64,000 nt of DNA from JBHGBM01 sp041946965 (GCA_041946965.1 JBHGBM010000019.1:12649-76648); one strand, 5' to 3'. Shown: positions 27,518 through 37,081, counted from the first letter of the stretch. The notes: generated by a model from the letters alone, not told the origin. Numbers and translations: made by a program.

Positions 27518-28450
27518 TCAGCCCGTTTCGGGCAGAAAGCTGGGTGTGCTGATTCCGCGGAAGGGCTGGAACTCCCCGCGCACCTGGCATAGATGTAACT
27601 CGCAATTACGCGCGCCGGCATCATACATCCGCCGCACAAGTCCGGCACAGTCCGCCGGGATCAGGAAAATCGGCGAGCGACCCGGATACAGATTGAGTTC
27701 CCGCAGGATCAGAAGGGCGGCCTCCTGCTCCGACCGGGCGACGCACGGGCCGAGCATGTTGAAGGCAGGATGTCCACAAGAGATCATGAACCCGTCGATC
27801 CGCCCCTGTGCGTTCTCGTAAACGGAAACGTGCCAAAATCCTTGAATGTTCTCTATGCAGAAGCGGTAGTCCAACTCCCGCGTGATGCCGCTGATCTCGA
27901 ATTCGAGCGCCGCCATCGCCTGCACGTCGTCGAGAACTGCATTCCGAACATGGTCGCTGTGCGACCCGGAAACCTTCAACCCGCCGGGCGGAACCTGGAT
28001 GCACATGTCCTGGAATACGCACCGCGGCACAAAGCCGGCCCTGGTGTACAGCGAGAATGAGTCCAGGTTCAGGGCGCTTTGTGTCAGGCGCACAGCCTGG
28101 ATCCGTTCACGGCCGGCGTAGTCGATTACATATCGCAGCAGCGTGCTTCCCACGCCGCACCCGAAGTAGTTCGGATGCACGTTCATGATACCGAGGCCAA
28201 CGTGACGCGGCCGGGGATGGTAGAAACAGGAGCCCGCCAAACGGCCGGTCTGCGTGTCTTCGGCGACGACGGCGCATCCGGGCTCCAGGCAGTGATAAAC
28301 CTCGAAGAAAACGTCTGCCGCCCGTGGATTGCCCGCAAATGTAGGCGGGCGGCCGTGCGCCTGATACCAGTAGTTGAGCGACACCTGGATCAACACCATG
28401 ACCTCGGAACGATCCTGCGGCGTCATCGGCCGCACGCGAATACCATCCAT
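27518..28450 (-). CDS. GNAT-family acetyltransferase, probable tandem domains
   Basis: 310 residues from MDGIRVRPMTPQDRSEVM, with GAGGAGG about 8 nt upstream. The longer frame has a non-family leader. The N-terminal half is a standard GNAT domain: CAVVAEDTQTGRLAGSCFYHPRP (strand 4), IMNVHPNYFGCGVGSTLLRYVIDYA (acetyl-CoA loop and helix 3) and LNLDSFSLYTRAGFVPRCVFQDM. The second half (about 170-310) has a similar strand-helix order (GFWHVSVYENAQGRIDGFMIS) but a weaker CoA motif, so it may only bind substrate. The acyl acceptor is unknown. Last gene of the nine-gene minus-strand run. Confidence 0.8.
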   Translation of the reverse strand: MDGIRVRPMTPQDRSEVMVLIQVSLNYWYQAHGRPPTFAGNPRAADVFFEVYHCLEPGCAVVAEDTQTGRLAGSCFYHPRPRHVGLGIMNVHPNYFGCGVGSTLLRYVIDYAGRERIQAVRLTQSALNLDSFSLYTRAGFVPRCVFQDMCIQVPPGGLKVSGSHSDHVRNAVLDDVQAMAALEFEISGITRELDYRFCIENIQGFWHVSVYENAQGRIDGFMISCGHPAFNMLGPCVARSEQEAALLILRELNLYPGRSPIFLIPADCAGLVRRMYDAGARNCELHLCQVRGEFQPFRGISTPSFLPETG

Positions 28451-28545
28451 TTCTCCGACCTCCTCAACGCTGCCGGCAACTTCACCGCCCCCGGCACTAT
28501 TGGATGCGATACCCGATCTAGCGTGATTCCGGCTGGATCGGATCT

Positions 28546-29958
28546 TCATTCGGGGCCCTTCATCTGCCGGGATTCGGCCTCAAGCTCGGTCTCAACGCCT
28601 CGGTCGCCCTGCTGCGCCATCCAGGCATCCAGCCGTTGCCTCAACTGCTCCTCGACCGCCTTCAAGCGCGGGTCGCCGGCAAGATTGGTGAGTTCGTTGG
28701 GGTCGGCTTCGATGTCGTACAACTCCTCGGCGGGACGCCGAACGTAAAGCGCGGCACGCCGCGCGCCCGCTTCACCCGTCTCCGCCCACGCTTTCAGCAG
28801 ACCCTTGAACGGTCCGTTGCCGGCGGTGACGACATTGGCGAACGCGGCGGATGAGTTGAGGTTGCGAATGTACTTGTAGCGCGCGCTGCGCACGGAACGG
28901 ACCGGATAGTTGTTGCTGCCCTCGATAATGCCCCGCGTGGTGTGGACGCCGTAGACGTATTCGCCGTGGGCCGCCGCTTTGCCCAGCAGCACGGGCAGAA
29001 AACTGGAGCCGTCGAATCCCTGGCGGCCGTGAGCATCGGCGCGGCCGGTGGCGGCGCCGCGCCAATCGGCGCCGGCCGCCTCCAGCAATGTCGGCACGAT
29101 GTCCACGTATTGCGTCAGGGCGCGATTGCGGCTGCCCGGCTGGACCCGGCCCGGCCAGCGGGCAATGAAGCCGGCTTTCAGTCCTGCGTCATAACAGGTC
29201 CATTTGCCAAACGGAAACGGCGCGCCCTGCTCGCTGGCCACCATGACAATCGTGTTTTCCGCCAGGCCCGTTTCGTCCAGCATCGCCAGCACCGCGCCCA
29301 CCTGGCGGTCGAAATAGGTTACTTCCGCGTAGTACTTGCTCAGCATTTCACGCATTGCCGGGCAGTCCACCAGGTATGGGGCGGGTTTCAACGAAGCGGG
29401 TGGGTAGAGCGCCGGATCGCCCCGGTCCCAGGGGGTGTGCGGCTGGTGCGAGGCCACAATGGCGAAAAACGGCTGCTTGCGGTCACGGGTGGCGAACCGG
29501 CGCAGCGCCGCGAGATCGGCGGGATCCGGATCGGCGTTCGGCTTTCCGATGATCTCAAACGGGAAGCTTTCCGGTGGCCCGTAGTGTTGCTTTCCGGTGA
29601 GCCCCGTGCGATAGCCGAGCGCCCCGAAGTGATGCGGGATGGCGCGGACGCCATCGTAGACGCGGCTGTGGTTCGGATACGCGCCGATGCGCACCGGAAA
29701 CATGCCGGTGTAAAGCTGCTGGCGGGTAGGTGCGCACATGGCGGTGGCGGTGAACATGCCGTCGAAGCACATGCCTTCCCGCGCCAGTCGCGACAGGTTA
29801 GGCGTGCGGACCCGGCGGTTGCCGTACGGTTCGCAGTCGTGCCAAGCGAGGTCGTCGCCGAGCATCAGCAGGATGTTAGGCCTGGCCTGGGCGGCCGCGC
29901 CCGCGCCGCGCGCCAGGGCCGTGGCGCCGGCGGTCTGAAGAAACCTTCTCCGGTCCAT
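28546..29958 (-). CDS. Tat-exported sulfatase, sulfamidase-like
   Basis: 470 residues. The N-terminus DRRRFLQTAGATALARG is a twin-arginine signal. The alkaline-phosphatase-fold core carries RPNILLMLGDDLAWHD (metal-binding Asp pair) and the formylglycine signature CAPTRQQLYTG, with Cys75 as the residue to be converted. Further motifs are TGKQHYGPPESFPFE, VASHQPHTPWDRG, NTIVMVASEQGAPFPFGKW and LYDIEADPNELTNLAGDP. GYRTGLTGKQHYGPPE and the overall length resemble heparan N-sulfatase (SGSH) relatives, but this is by eye. It hydrolyses sulfate from a sugar in the periplasm. It needs a formylglycine-generating enzyme, which is not in the window. Confidence 0.9.
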   Translation of the reverse strand: MDRRRFLQTAGATALARGAGAAAQARPNILLMLGDDLAWHDCEPYGNRRVRTPNLSRLAREGMCFDGMFTATAMCAPTRQQLYTGMFPVRIGAYPNHSRVYDGVRAIPHHFGALGYRTGLTGKQHYGPPESFPFEIIGKPNADPDPADLAALRRFATRDRKQPFFAIVASHQPHTPWDRGDPALYPPASLKPAPYLVDCPAMREMLSKYYAEVTYFDRQVGAVLAMLDETGLAENTIVMVASEQGAPFPFGKWTCYDAGLKAGFIARWPGRVQPGSRNRALTQYVDIVPTLLEAAGADWRGAATGRADAHGRQGFDGSSFLPVLLGKAAAHGEYVYGVHTTRGIIEGSNNYPVRSVRSARYKYIRNLNSSAAFANVVTAGNGPFKGLLKAWAETGEAGARRAALYVRRPAEELYDIEADPNELTNLAGDPRLKAVEEQLRQRLDAWMAQQGDRGVETELEAESRQMKGPE

Positions 29959-30049
29959 GAGATTCTCTATGTTAGAACAGCCCGTGCCGCATGGTGTGCG
30001 GTGCCGTTCAGCAGGGCCTCGCGATAGTCGTCGTGATGCCAGGCTGAGG

Positions 30050-30439
30050 TCAGGTTGCCGTGTCGTAAAGGATGATGGTGTAGTCCTTCGAGGACAGCGT
30101 CTTCTCTATCAGCGGCCACACGCGTTGGTGGTCAGCGCTGGCTACCCATTTCTGGCGGAGCTCTTCCGTCTGGAAGCTGATCACAAACCGGTAGTTCGCG
30201 CCGGATGGCGGTCTGCCCTGTAGAGCGGTGCGCAGCTTGAGCATCGTCACGTTGACAAAGCCCGGCTGTTTGGCCGCGGCGGGCCGGAAACTGCCGTGGA
30301 ACGCGCGCAGCATCTCCCGCTCCCTGGCGGGGTCAACAGCGAGATCGACGTGTAACTGGACGGGAGCTTGCGCGCCTGATTGTGCCGCGGCCGGAACCGG
30401 CGCTGCGACAATCGTCTGAAGACAGGTCCTGCGATTCAT
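30050..30439 (-). CDS. Exported ABM-like (antibiotic biosynthesis monooxygenase fold) protein
   Basis: 129 residues. An RR-containing leader (MNRRTCLQTIVAAPVPAAAQ) suggests Tat or Sec export. The rest is a single ferredoxin-like barrel: VQLHVDLAVDPAREREMLRAFHGSF, PGFVNVTMLKL, NYRFVISFQTEELRQKWVAS and HQRVWPLIEKTL. This is the dimeric alpha/beta-barrel pattern of ABM or EthD-like proteins. Catalytic residues cannot be assigned. Its ATG follows the stop codon of the SMP-30-like lipoprotein gene without a gap (TAA-ATG), so the two are translated from one message. Confidence 0.65.
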   Translation of the reverse strand: MNRRTCLQTIVAAPVPAAAQSGAQAPVQLHVDLAVDPAREREMLRAFHGSFRPAAAKQPGFVNVTMLKLRTALQGRPPSGANYRFVISFQTEELRQKWVASADHQRVWPLIEKTLSSKDYTIILYDTAT

Positions 30440-31468
30440 TTACTTCACCTGCCGGTACAGCGCAGGCTTCCCCGGAACGCCGAGCTTAACCCTGTAGATC
30501 CCGGTGCGCGCCGTCATGTACAACGTCGTCTGGTCGGCCCCCCAGTTGCAGTTGGCTGGCGTTTCCGGCGGTTTGATAGTGCCCAGATGCTTGCCGCCCG
30601 GCGAAAAGATCCATACCCCGCCCGGCCCTGTACAGTAGAGGTTGCCCTCGGCATCGACTTTCATCCCGTCCGGCAGGCCATCGGACTTCTCCGCCGTTAC
30701 GTCGAAAAACACCCGGCCGTTCGAGATCCGGCCGCCAGGGGCCACATCGTAGGCCATCCACACCTTGCGCGCCGGATCGGAATTCGCCACGTAAAGAGTC
30801 CGCTCGTCCGGAGAGAAGGCAATCCCGTTCGGGCGGCTCATATCCTTCACCAGAACCTCGAGGACGCCGTTCGCGTAGCGGTACACGCCGTTGAATTTCA
30901 GATCTTTCTCCGGGTCGTCATCCTGCTTGACAAGGCCGTAGGGCGGATCGGTGAAGTAGAGGGAGCCGTCGGAACGGTAAACCAGGTCGTTGGGGCTGTT
31001 CAGGCGCTTGCCCTCGAAGCGTTCCAGATACGTGGAGACCTTGCGATCCCTGGCGATACGAACGATCCGCCGGTTGCCGTGCTGGCACAGCAACACGGCT
31101 CCATCCTTATCGGCGATCATCCCGTTCGGCCCGATAAAGGAACCCGCGGGCGCATCGTTCCTGTCATAACCGCCCGGACGGAGAATCTCCGTGACCCCTC
31201 CATCCGGAGACCACTGTCGGACAACGTTTCCAACCACGTCGCTGAACCATAATGCGTTGGCCTCAGGCCGCCAGAGCGGGCCTTCAGTGAACTGAAAGCC
31301 GCCGGCCACCTTCTCGATGCGAGCCGATGCAGGCACGATGCGGTCAAGGCCCGGATCCATCCTGGCGATGAAACCGGCGGGGGAGGTTTCGGGCGCGCCG
31401 GCAGCGTCCGGCTTGCTGGAGCAGGCGGCGAAGGTCAATATCGGGACAACCACGATCAGCGTCTTCAC
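30440..31468 (-). CDS. SMP-30/gluconolactonase-like lipoprotein
   Basis: 342 residues from a GTG with GGAGG about 9 nt upstream. This start gives MKTLIVVVPILTFAAC, a lipoprotein signal with the modified Cys at residue 16. The mature part is a six-bladed propeller of the SMP-30 type: EGPLWRPEANALWFSDVVGN, NGMIADKDGAVLLCQHGNRRIVRI, LNSPNDLVYRSDGSLYFTDPPYGL, SRPNGIAFSPDERTLYVANSD and DGLPDGMKVDAEGNLYCTG. The conserved Glu, Asn and Asp that bind the divalent metal are visible in these phrases. It probably opens a sugar lactone at a membrane surface. Members of this family are common next to glycan-utilisation genes. Confidence 0.88.
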   Translation of the reverse strand: MKTLIVVVPILTFAACSSKPDAAGAPETSPAGFIARMDPGLDRIVPASARIEKVAGGFQFTEGPLWRPEANALWFSDVVGNVVRQWSPDGGVTEILRPGGYDRNDAPAGSFIGPNGMIADKDGAVLLCQHGNRRIVRIARDRKVSTYLERFEGKRLNSPNDLVYRSDGSLYFTDPPYGLVKQDDDPEKDLKFNGVYRYANGVLEVLVKDMSRPNGIAFSPDERTLYVANSDPARKVWMAYDVAPGGRISNGRVFFDVTAEKSDGLPDGMKVDAEGNLYCTGPGGVWIFSPGGKHLGTIKPPETPANCNWGADQTTLYMTARTGIYRVKLGVPGKPALYRQVK

Positions 31469-31531
31469 GTGCGTTCGACCTCCGAGCGCATGAGAATACC
31501 ACACCCGGCTGCCCTGGAGAAGCGGCATGCA

Positions 31532-32395
31532 TCAGGCTTCGTGCAGGAGCCACTTGGCCGCGTTGCGCTGCATCTTCTCATACTCGGGATTCCAGAGGGC
31601 GCTGATCATGTGCCCCGGCGCCATGAAGCACACGCGGCCTTTGCCGTAGTCGTAGGCCCAAACGGCTTCCGCGCTGTTGCTGCGCCGTCCGGCAAGATCG
31701 GTATACTCGAGCCCGTCTTCGTTGACGCTGCGAGCCAGCACGTACTTCGGGTCCTTGTCGTACACGACGTAGTGCTGCTCATCGGTAACGACGAAGTCCG
31801 CCACACCGCGCGTGACCGGGTGCTGCCGGTTGACGATCTTGACCTTGAAAGGCCGGATTGGCGGGTGTCCGGCATAGATCGCGCCTTCCACATCGCGATA
31901 GTCCTTGTTCGATATGGACGCCTCGCTGTTATTGTGGAAGGCCCACAAAGAGCCGCCTTCCGAGACCCACTGCTTGATCGCCCTTCCCTGATCCGGAGTC
32001 ATCCACGAGCTGTAACCAGACCCGATCTTGCGTTGAATCGGAGGCACACTGACGATCTTCTCCTTCCGTTCGTTCCAATAAACCTGGTGCCAATAGCCGT
32101 TGTGATAGCGGCGGCCATCCCGAAACATGATGAGGATTCTGTATTTCCGGAGATGGTCGTATGTCAGAAGCTTTTCCTGGTCGGTGAAATCGATGGCCAG
32201 GCCGCCGTCCTCGACCAGCGTGGCGGTCAGGGCCGTGCGGATGTAATCGGAGTTGTGAGACTCATCGCCACAAAGCGCGAACGCCGCAGCGTTTCCACTC
32301 CCGCCCGGCGCACCACGAATGACGGCACCGCCCAGAGCGCCCATGCCGGTACAAGCGGCCCGCACCAGGGTCCGGCGGCTGATCGGTGTATGCAT
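31532..32395 (-). CDS. Tat-exported ThuA-like protein
   Basis: 287 residues. ISRRTLVRAACTGMGALGG is a twin-arginine signal. The domain resembles ThuA/glutamine-amidotransferase-like trehalose-utilisation proteins: AFALCGDESHNSDYIRTAL, YRILIMFRDG, MTPDQGRAIKQWVSEGGSLWAFHNNSEAS, VKIVNRQHPVTRGVADFVVTDEQHYVVYD and YDYGKGRVCFMAPGHMISALWNPEY. The function of the family is unsettled (sugar keto-intermediate metabolism has been suggested). It lies 13 bp after the GH172-like gene and 63 bp before the lipoprotein gene, in the same orientation. Confidence 0.82.
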   Translation of the reverse strand: MHTPISRRTLVRAACTGMGALGGAVIRGAPGGSGNAAAFALCGDESHNSDYIRTALTATLVEDGGLAIDFTDQEKLLTYDHLRKYRILIMFRDGRRYHNGYWHQVYWNERKEKIVSVPPIQRKIGSGYSSWMTPDQGRAIKQWVSEGGSLWAFHNNSEASISNKDYRDVEGAIYAGHPPIRPFKVKIVNRQHPVTRGVADFVVTDEQHYVVYDKDPKYVLARSVNEDGLEYTDLAGRRSNSAEAVWAYDYGKGRVCFMAPGHMISALWNPEYEKMQRNAAKWLLHEA

Positions 32396-32408
32396 TCTGG
32401 TGTTATAG

Positions 32409-33473
32409 CTATTTTTCGTGTCCGGAGCGAGCCCGCACCGTGGAAGATGGGGCGAGGTAGTAGTAAGCGACGCTCGAATAGGCGCTGTCGCGGCGGTGGT
32501 TGTTGTGGCCGCGTTCGATCGTCATGCGCAGCGAGCGGCTGAACGGGATCGGGTCTCGCTCGTGAAAACGGTAAAACGTGTAGAGACCGGCCTGCCAGTC
32601 CGGACGTCCGGGGACCTTTTCGAGAAAGGTGACGCCGTGGTACGGGGTGTTGTACTCGCGGCGGAAGCCCCAGGCGCCCCCGAAATAGTCCTCGGTGCCT
32701 GTACCGGCGATGGAAGGACGCGGCTCACCGTCGACCCACACCATCTCGTCGCCTTCCCACCAGCCGGCGCCGGCGCCGTCTACGCTGATGGAGACCCCGG
32801 CGAGATGGCCGCGGCCGTTCACGTCGAGCAGGACATGATTGCCTTTGCCCTCGGGATTCTTGGCGGTGCGGGCGCCCGCCGCGGGACCCGTGAAAGGTTC
32901 GGGCGCGCTGTGGTTGTGGGCGGCGTGGAAACGCAGCGGACTGGGGGCCGCCTGCCACTTCTGGTAGTCGACCTGGTAGTACAGCGCGCGCAGAGGCTTC
33001 TCCGATCCGTTCTCGATGACGATGCGGGCGCCCCTGGCGTAGGGCATGGGAAAGTAGCTGTTGAAGCCGCCTACGTTCTTGTTGGGGAGATTGTGGTTGA
33101 GCTCAGGCCGCGCCTCCACGGTCACGAAAGCCGTATTGACCTGGCGCACCCGGTTGTGCCCGAGAAGAAAGAACTCGCCGAAGGGCACGTCGACGGCGGG
33201 CTGCGCCGCGCCGTCCCAGAACATCTTGAGGCGCGTCGTGGAGAGATACTTCTCTTCATCGGTCGCGATGGTAAACCAGACATGGACGATGCGGCCGGCG
33301 CCCGGGATTTCGGCCACGATGTGCGAGGCGCGCGGCGCAACCAGGACGGCGTCGGCGTTGGACCCGTCGGCGGCGGCGGAGGAAACCCGCGCGGCAGTAT
33401 AGTTCTGCGGCTGGTCGATGTTCTGCCCGCAAACAGCGGGCGCGAGAACGGCAAGCAGGAAAACGCTTTTCAT
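32409..33473 (-). CDS. DUF2961/GH172-family glycoside hydrolase-like protein
   Basis: 354 residues with a signal peptide (SVFLLAVLAPAVCGQ). Family hallmarks are AEIPGAGRIVHVWFTI, KMFWDGAAQPAVDVPFGEFF, NSYFPMPYARGARIVIENG, LDVNGRGHLAGVSISVDG, WWEGDEMVWVDG and GTGTEDYFGGAWGF. GH172 members act on fructofuranosides and arabinofuranosides as ring-shaped oligomers, and the acidic residues of the EGDE and GTEDYF motifs fit the active-site region. It starts 4 bp after the stop of the receptor at 33478-36951, so the receptor probably takes up its products or its substrate. Confidence 0.87.
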   Translation of the reverse strand: MKSVFLLAVLAPAVCGQNIDQPQNYTAARVSSAAADGSNADAVLVAPRASHIVAEIPGAGRIVHVWFTIATDEEKYLSTTRLKMFWDGAAQPAVDVPFGEFFLLGHNRVRQVNTAFVTVEARPELNHNLPNKNVGGFNSYFPMPYARGARIVIENGSEKPLRALYYQVDYQKWQAAPSPLRFHAAHNHSAPEPFTGPAAGARTAKNPEGKGNHVLLDVNGRGHLAGVSISVDGAGAGWWEGDEMVWVDGEPRPSIAGTGTEDYFGGAWGFRREYNTPYHGVTFLEKVPGRPDWQAGLYTFYRFHERDPIPFSRSLRMTIERGHNNHRRDSAYSSVAYYYLAPSSTVRARSGHEK

Positions 33474-33477
33474 ATCG

Positions 33478-36400
33478 TTACCACCGAAGGCGCGCGGCGA
33501 ACTGCATGTTGCGCGGAAAGTTCTGCTGGTCGCGGACCACCACGCCGAACTGCGGGCTGGTGATGCTCGTGTTCGGCCCCGCGTAGATGGGGCTGTTGAA
33601 GGCGTTGAAGGCTTCGGCCCGCAACTCGAAAGTCGACCGCTCCCGCAGGGGGAAGATCTTGAACAGGGACATGTTGACGTTGGCCCGCGAATGATTACGC
33701 AGGTTGGGGAAACGGCTGGAGTAAGTGCGCAGCTCGTTCGGTTTGAGTTGCAGCCATGTCACAGGCGCGTCCGGGGAAGAGCAGTTCGAGCGGGCGCCGC
33801 TCGAAAGCACGGTGCAGGTGTCGAACCACTTATCGAAGCTCCTGTTGGGCAGCCGCGGGTCTCGCAGCGGAGTCGCGTCGGGCATGGCGGTGGGAGTGCC
33901 GTTCATGGCCTCGAGCGACATGTTGTATTGCCAGTTGCCGGCGATCAGGTCCAGTGCGCGGCCCCAGTGCGCTCCCAAGCGCCTGCCACGCCCCACCGGC
34001 ACATCGTAGAGCAGGATCAGGGAGAGGTGGTGTGTGCGGTCGAAGTCCGCGAACCTGCGTTCCAGCCACGTGTACTGGTCCTCGCGGTACGACACCGCCT
34101 CGAGCGTCTTTGCCAGCGTGTACGAAATGGTCGTGGCTAGCCCGCCGCTCAATCGTTTGTTCACGCGCGCCTCCAGCGCATCGTAACTGGTCTTGCCCAC
34201 CGATTCGGCCTGCATGGTGATTCCCGCAAACTGCGGGAAGGGACGCTGGGACTGGCTGCGGGCGATCGTGGCGGCCGCCAGTCCGGTTCCCGCCAGCTCC
34301 GGAGCCCCTGCGAACGGGTTCGGTACGGCGGCGTTCAGGTAAGTCGGATCCGCGACGCCCTTCAGCCGTTCCGCGAGCGGGATGGCGTTGGTCTGGCGGT
34401 TGACGGGGAAGCGGTTGGTGCGGCTTCCGACGTAAGATGCCTCGAGCGTCGCGCGCCACGGCAACTGGTAATCGAAGCCCGCGTAGACCTGGTGCACGCG
34501 CGCCACAACGTAGTCGGGGTTCGTATAGTTAATCGCCTGTCCAACTTGCGTCTTCGGCCCCTCGGAACGTCCGGGCGGCATCAGCACGCCCTCGGGAAAC
34601 GGCCGCTCGAGAGTGCTGCACGTAGGGCATCCCGGAAGGAACGCGTTCACCCCGCCGCCGATGGTTGCCACCACCGGCGTGCGCCGCGAGAAACCGTTCT
34701 GGAGCACCGAACCCGCTCCGCCCAGCCCGTTCACGGGCAGGAAGCTCATGCCGTAACCGGCCCGCCAGACGAGCTTCGAGGAGAGTTGCCAGGCGACGCC
34801 GGTGCGCGGCTGGAAGTCTCGCCAGTTGGTGGTCCAAGCCTGCCGGCGATTGCGGTCTCCGAAGACGAAGCCGCCGCGGGCGGGCGATGCGCCGAGCGTG
34901 TAGCGGGCGTCGGGATCGAAGCCCACCACCAGGCGGTCGAAGCGTTCCGTGGGAGCCGTCTGCACGTCCCAGCGCAAACCCACGTTGACGCTGACCCGTG
35001 CCGTAAGCTTGATATCATCCTGCACGTAGAGGCCCGCGAACTTGTTTTCGTAGCTCGATTCGGGACTGACGTCGGTGCCGCCTCCGGCGGGGTAACCGAG
35101 CAGGAACGAGGCCATGGCGTTGCCGGAGGTCGCATCGGCGCGCTGCGGGTCGCGCTGCGTAAAGCCCCGCTCGAAATTGAAGATTCCGGCGAAATTCTCC
35201 GGGTTGATGCGGTTGAAGCGCGCCTGCCCGATGCGTGTGCCGAACTTCATGAAGTGGCGGCCCCTGGTTTTCGAGACGTCGGCCACAAGCGAGTAAGTGT
35301 TGTCGGGCTGGAAGATGCGCGTGACGGGCCCCAGTGAAAGGTAGTCTGTGAACGTGAAGTTTGGAAAACGAATCAGCCCATTGGCTCCCGTGGGCCCGAG
35401 GAAGCCGAGAGTGCGCGCGTCGAAGGCGTCCACCGAATCCTGGGTGCGCCACCAGTTGAAGCGGTCCCACGAAGCGCGGGCGTTCATTACGGTGGTGTTG
35501 TTGATGGTCCAGACGTGGTCGGCGATGGCGCTGTAGTGGTTCCTGCGTCCGGAGTCCGGCCCGCCTTTAGCCGGATTGCCGCGCGGCAAGCCGTTGGCGG
35601 CGCGATTCTCGGAGCCCGTATTATGCGAATGGCTGCCGAATGAGCGGTGGGCGGAGTTCCAGAGGTAATCGATCTTGAAGAAGTAGGCGTCGTACCGGTA
35701 ACGCCCGACGTTGGGCGACGAGGCGAAGTTATTGAAGTTGGTGACGGCATCGGTGACGATGTTGGGCGCCGGGATGAGCTTCAGGACGTTGCGCGCCACA
35801 TTCGACGTGCGGTTGACGGGGATGCGGTTGCCGGGAAAGGCGTCGCGCACGAACCGGCTGCCCTCGGCGCGGGTGCTGAGCGGGTCGAACACCAGGATCG
35901 GCTGGCCGGACGCGTTGAACGTGCGCGAAAAATCGCCGGAGCGCTGTTCGAGCGTCGGCACCGTGACGGTCACCGGAAAGGGCACGCGCTGGCGATAGCC
36001 TTCGTAGTGCCCGGAGTAGAAGAGCCGGTTGCGGATGACCGGCCCGCTCAGCATCGCGCTCCAGGCGTTCCACTGGTGCTGCTGTTTCTTGAGATCCGGA
36101 CGCTGCGCTGCCGCGCGATTGGTCTGCGTGGCGACCGCGTCGAAGATGTTGTTGCGGATGAAATGGCTGAGCACGCCGTGCAACTGGTTTGTGCCGGACT
36201 TCGTGGTCATGTTGATTACCCCGCCGCCGGTCAGTCCCTGAGAGGCGTCGCTGGCCGGCATGGTGACCTTAAACTCCTCCACGGCATCGACCAGTGGAGA
36301 GTAGGTCCAGGCGCCGCTGACGCCGAGCGGGGCGCCATCGAGCAGAAACGCGTTCGATCCCGCCTGCGCGCCGCCCGGACGGCTGCCGTGGATGCTGACC

Positions 36401-36951
36401 GTGCCGTTCACGTCCCACGGACGGGTGCCCGAGAAGCCCGAACTGCCGAACTGCTGCTGCGTGAACAACACGCCGGCGGAGAGTTGCAGCAGCATGAAGA
36501 TCTGCCGGCCGTTGATGGGAAGCTCCGCAACGGCCTTGCTGTTCATCAATTGCCCCATCACGGACTGGTTGCTCTCAATGCCGGTGAGTTCGGCGGTGAC
36601 CGTGACCGACTCCGAGAGCGCGCCGACCTCCATGCGGATTTCGACGTTCGCCTTGTCGCCGACCGCCAGGGTGATGCCTTGCCGGGAGTACCGGCGGAAC
36701 CCCTCCGCTTCGGCGGTCACGTCGTAGCGTCCGGCCGGCAACTGGGGCAGCACGTAGTTGCCGTCCGGAGCAGAAACCGTGGTAGCGGCGGCCCCGGTCG
36801 CCGTGTTCGATGCGGTGACCTTGACGTTGGGAATCACGGCCGATGAGGAGTCGGTCACGCGGCCGTAGATGAGTGCACGGAACTCCTGGGCGGAGCCCAC
36901 GGCAAGAGCCGCGAGGAACACAAGCGGCAACCTGGCGCTGATCCGAAGCAT
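33478..36951 (-). CDS. TonB-dependent receptor, Oar-like
   Basis: 1157 residues from MLRISARLPLVFLAALAVGSAQ. An 87-codon upstream extension is Arg-rich, lacks a signal and overlaps the DegT gene antisense to its reading, so it is rejected. Carboxypeptidase-regulatory domain (GRVTDSSSAVIPNVKVTA to EAEGFRRYSRQG), plug (VAELPINGRQIFMLLQLSAG, NAFLLDGAPLGVSGAW, VDAVEEFKVTMPAS) and a barrel ending in RNMQFAARLRW. It is directly followed by the GH172-like gene and preceded by the exported DegT gene. Ligand unknown; a fructan- or arabinan-type sugar is a guess from the neighbour. Confidence 0.92.
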   Translation of the reverse strand: MLRISARLPLVFLAALAVGSAQEFRALIYGRVTDSSSAVIPNVKVTASNTATGAAATTVSAPDGNYVLPQLPAGRYDVTAEAEGFRRYSRQGITLAVGDKANVEIRMEVGALSESVTVTAELTGIESNQSVMGQLMNSKAVAELPINGRQIFMLLQLSAGVLFTQQQFGSSGFSGTRPWDVNGTVSIHGSRPGGAQAGSNAFLLDGAPLGVSGAWTYSPLVDAVEEFKVTMPASDASQGLTGGGVINMTTKSGTNQLHGVLSHFIRNNIFDAVATQTNRAAAQRPDLKKQQHQWNAWSAMLSGPVIRNRLFYSGHYEGYRQRVPFPVTVTVPTLEQRSGDFSRTFNASGQPILVFDPLSTRAEGSRFVRDAFPGNRIPVNRTSNVARNVLKLIPAPNIVTDAVTNFNNFASSPNVGRYRYDAYFFKIDYLWNSAHRSFGSHSHNTGSENRAANGLPRGNPAKGGPDSGRRNHYSAIADHVWTINNTTVMNARASWDRFNWWRTQDSVDAFDARTLGFLGPTGANGLIRFPNFTFTDYLSLGPVTRIFQPDNTYSLVADVSKTRGRHFMKFGTRIGQARFNRINPENFAGIFNFERGFTQRDPQRADATSGNAMASFLLGYPAGGGTDVSPESSYENKFAGLYVQDDIKLTARVSVNVGLRWDVQTAPTERFDRLVVGFDPDARYTLGASPARGGFVFGDRNRRQAWTTNWRDFQPRTGVAWQLSSKLVWRAGYGMSFLPVNGLGGAGSVLQNGFSRRTPVVATIGGGVNAFLPGCPTCSTLERPFPEGVLMPPGRSEGPKTQVGQAINYTNPDYVVARVHQVYAGFDYQLPWRATLEASYVGSRTNRFPVNRQTNAIPLAERLKGVADPTYLNAAVPNPFAGAPELAGTGLAAATIARSQSQRPFPQFAGITMQAESVGKTSYDALEARVNKRLSGGLATTISYTLAKTLEAVSYREDQYTWLERRFADFDRTHHLSLILLYDVPVGRGRRLGAHWGRALDLIAGNWQYNMSLEAMNGTPTAMPDATPLRDPRLPNRSFDKWFDTCTVLSSGARSNCSSPDAPVTWLQLKPNELRTYSSRFPNLRNHSRANVNMSLFKIFPLRERSTFELRAEAFNAFNSPIYAGPNTSITSPQFGVVVRDQQNFPRNMQFAARLRW

Positions 36952-36983
36952 GAGACTCGTGTAACACACTTCCTTGAAGACGA

Positions 36984-37081
36984 TCAAGAAAAGCCGTGCC
37001 CCTGCACGCCGGTGACGATGCCGGCGTCGATCTGGTTGAAGTCCTTGTTCGGCGCTTGGAATGATTGGGCAGAGGCGCTGA
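36984..37081 (-). pseudogene. Short coding-like relic between DegT and receptor genes (tentative)
   Basis: Immediately after the DegT stop the minus strand reads a frame ending SFQAPNKDFNQIDAGIVTGVQGHGFS and a stop. It has natural codon use but no start of its own and is in neither neighbouring frame. It may be the tail of a deleted gene. The family is not recognised, and a chance open frame of about 32 codons is quite possible at this GC content. Confidence 0.25.

Noticed and set aside
29959..30049. Short coding-like frame (WHHDDYREALLNG) in the gap upstream of the sulfatase at 28546-29958
   Set aside because: Fewer than 30 codons, no start and no recognisable family; chance is likely at this GC content.
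35647..36846. Plus-strand open frame inside the receptor at 33478-36951
   Set aside because: Antisense shadow; the receptor reading is continuous and family-typical.
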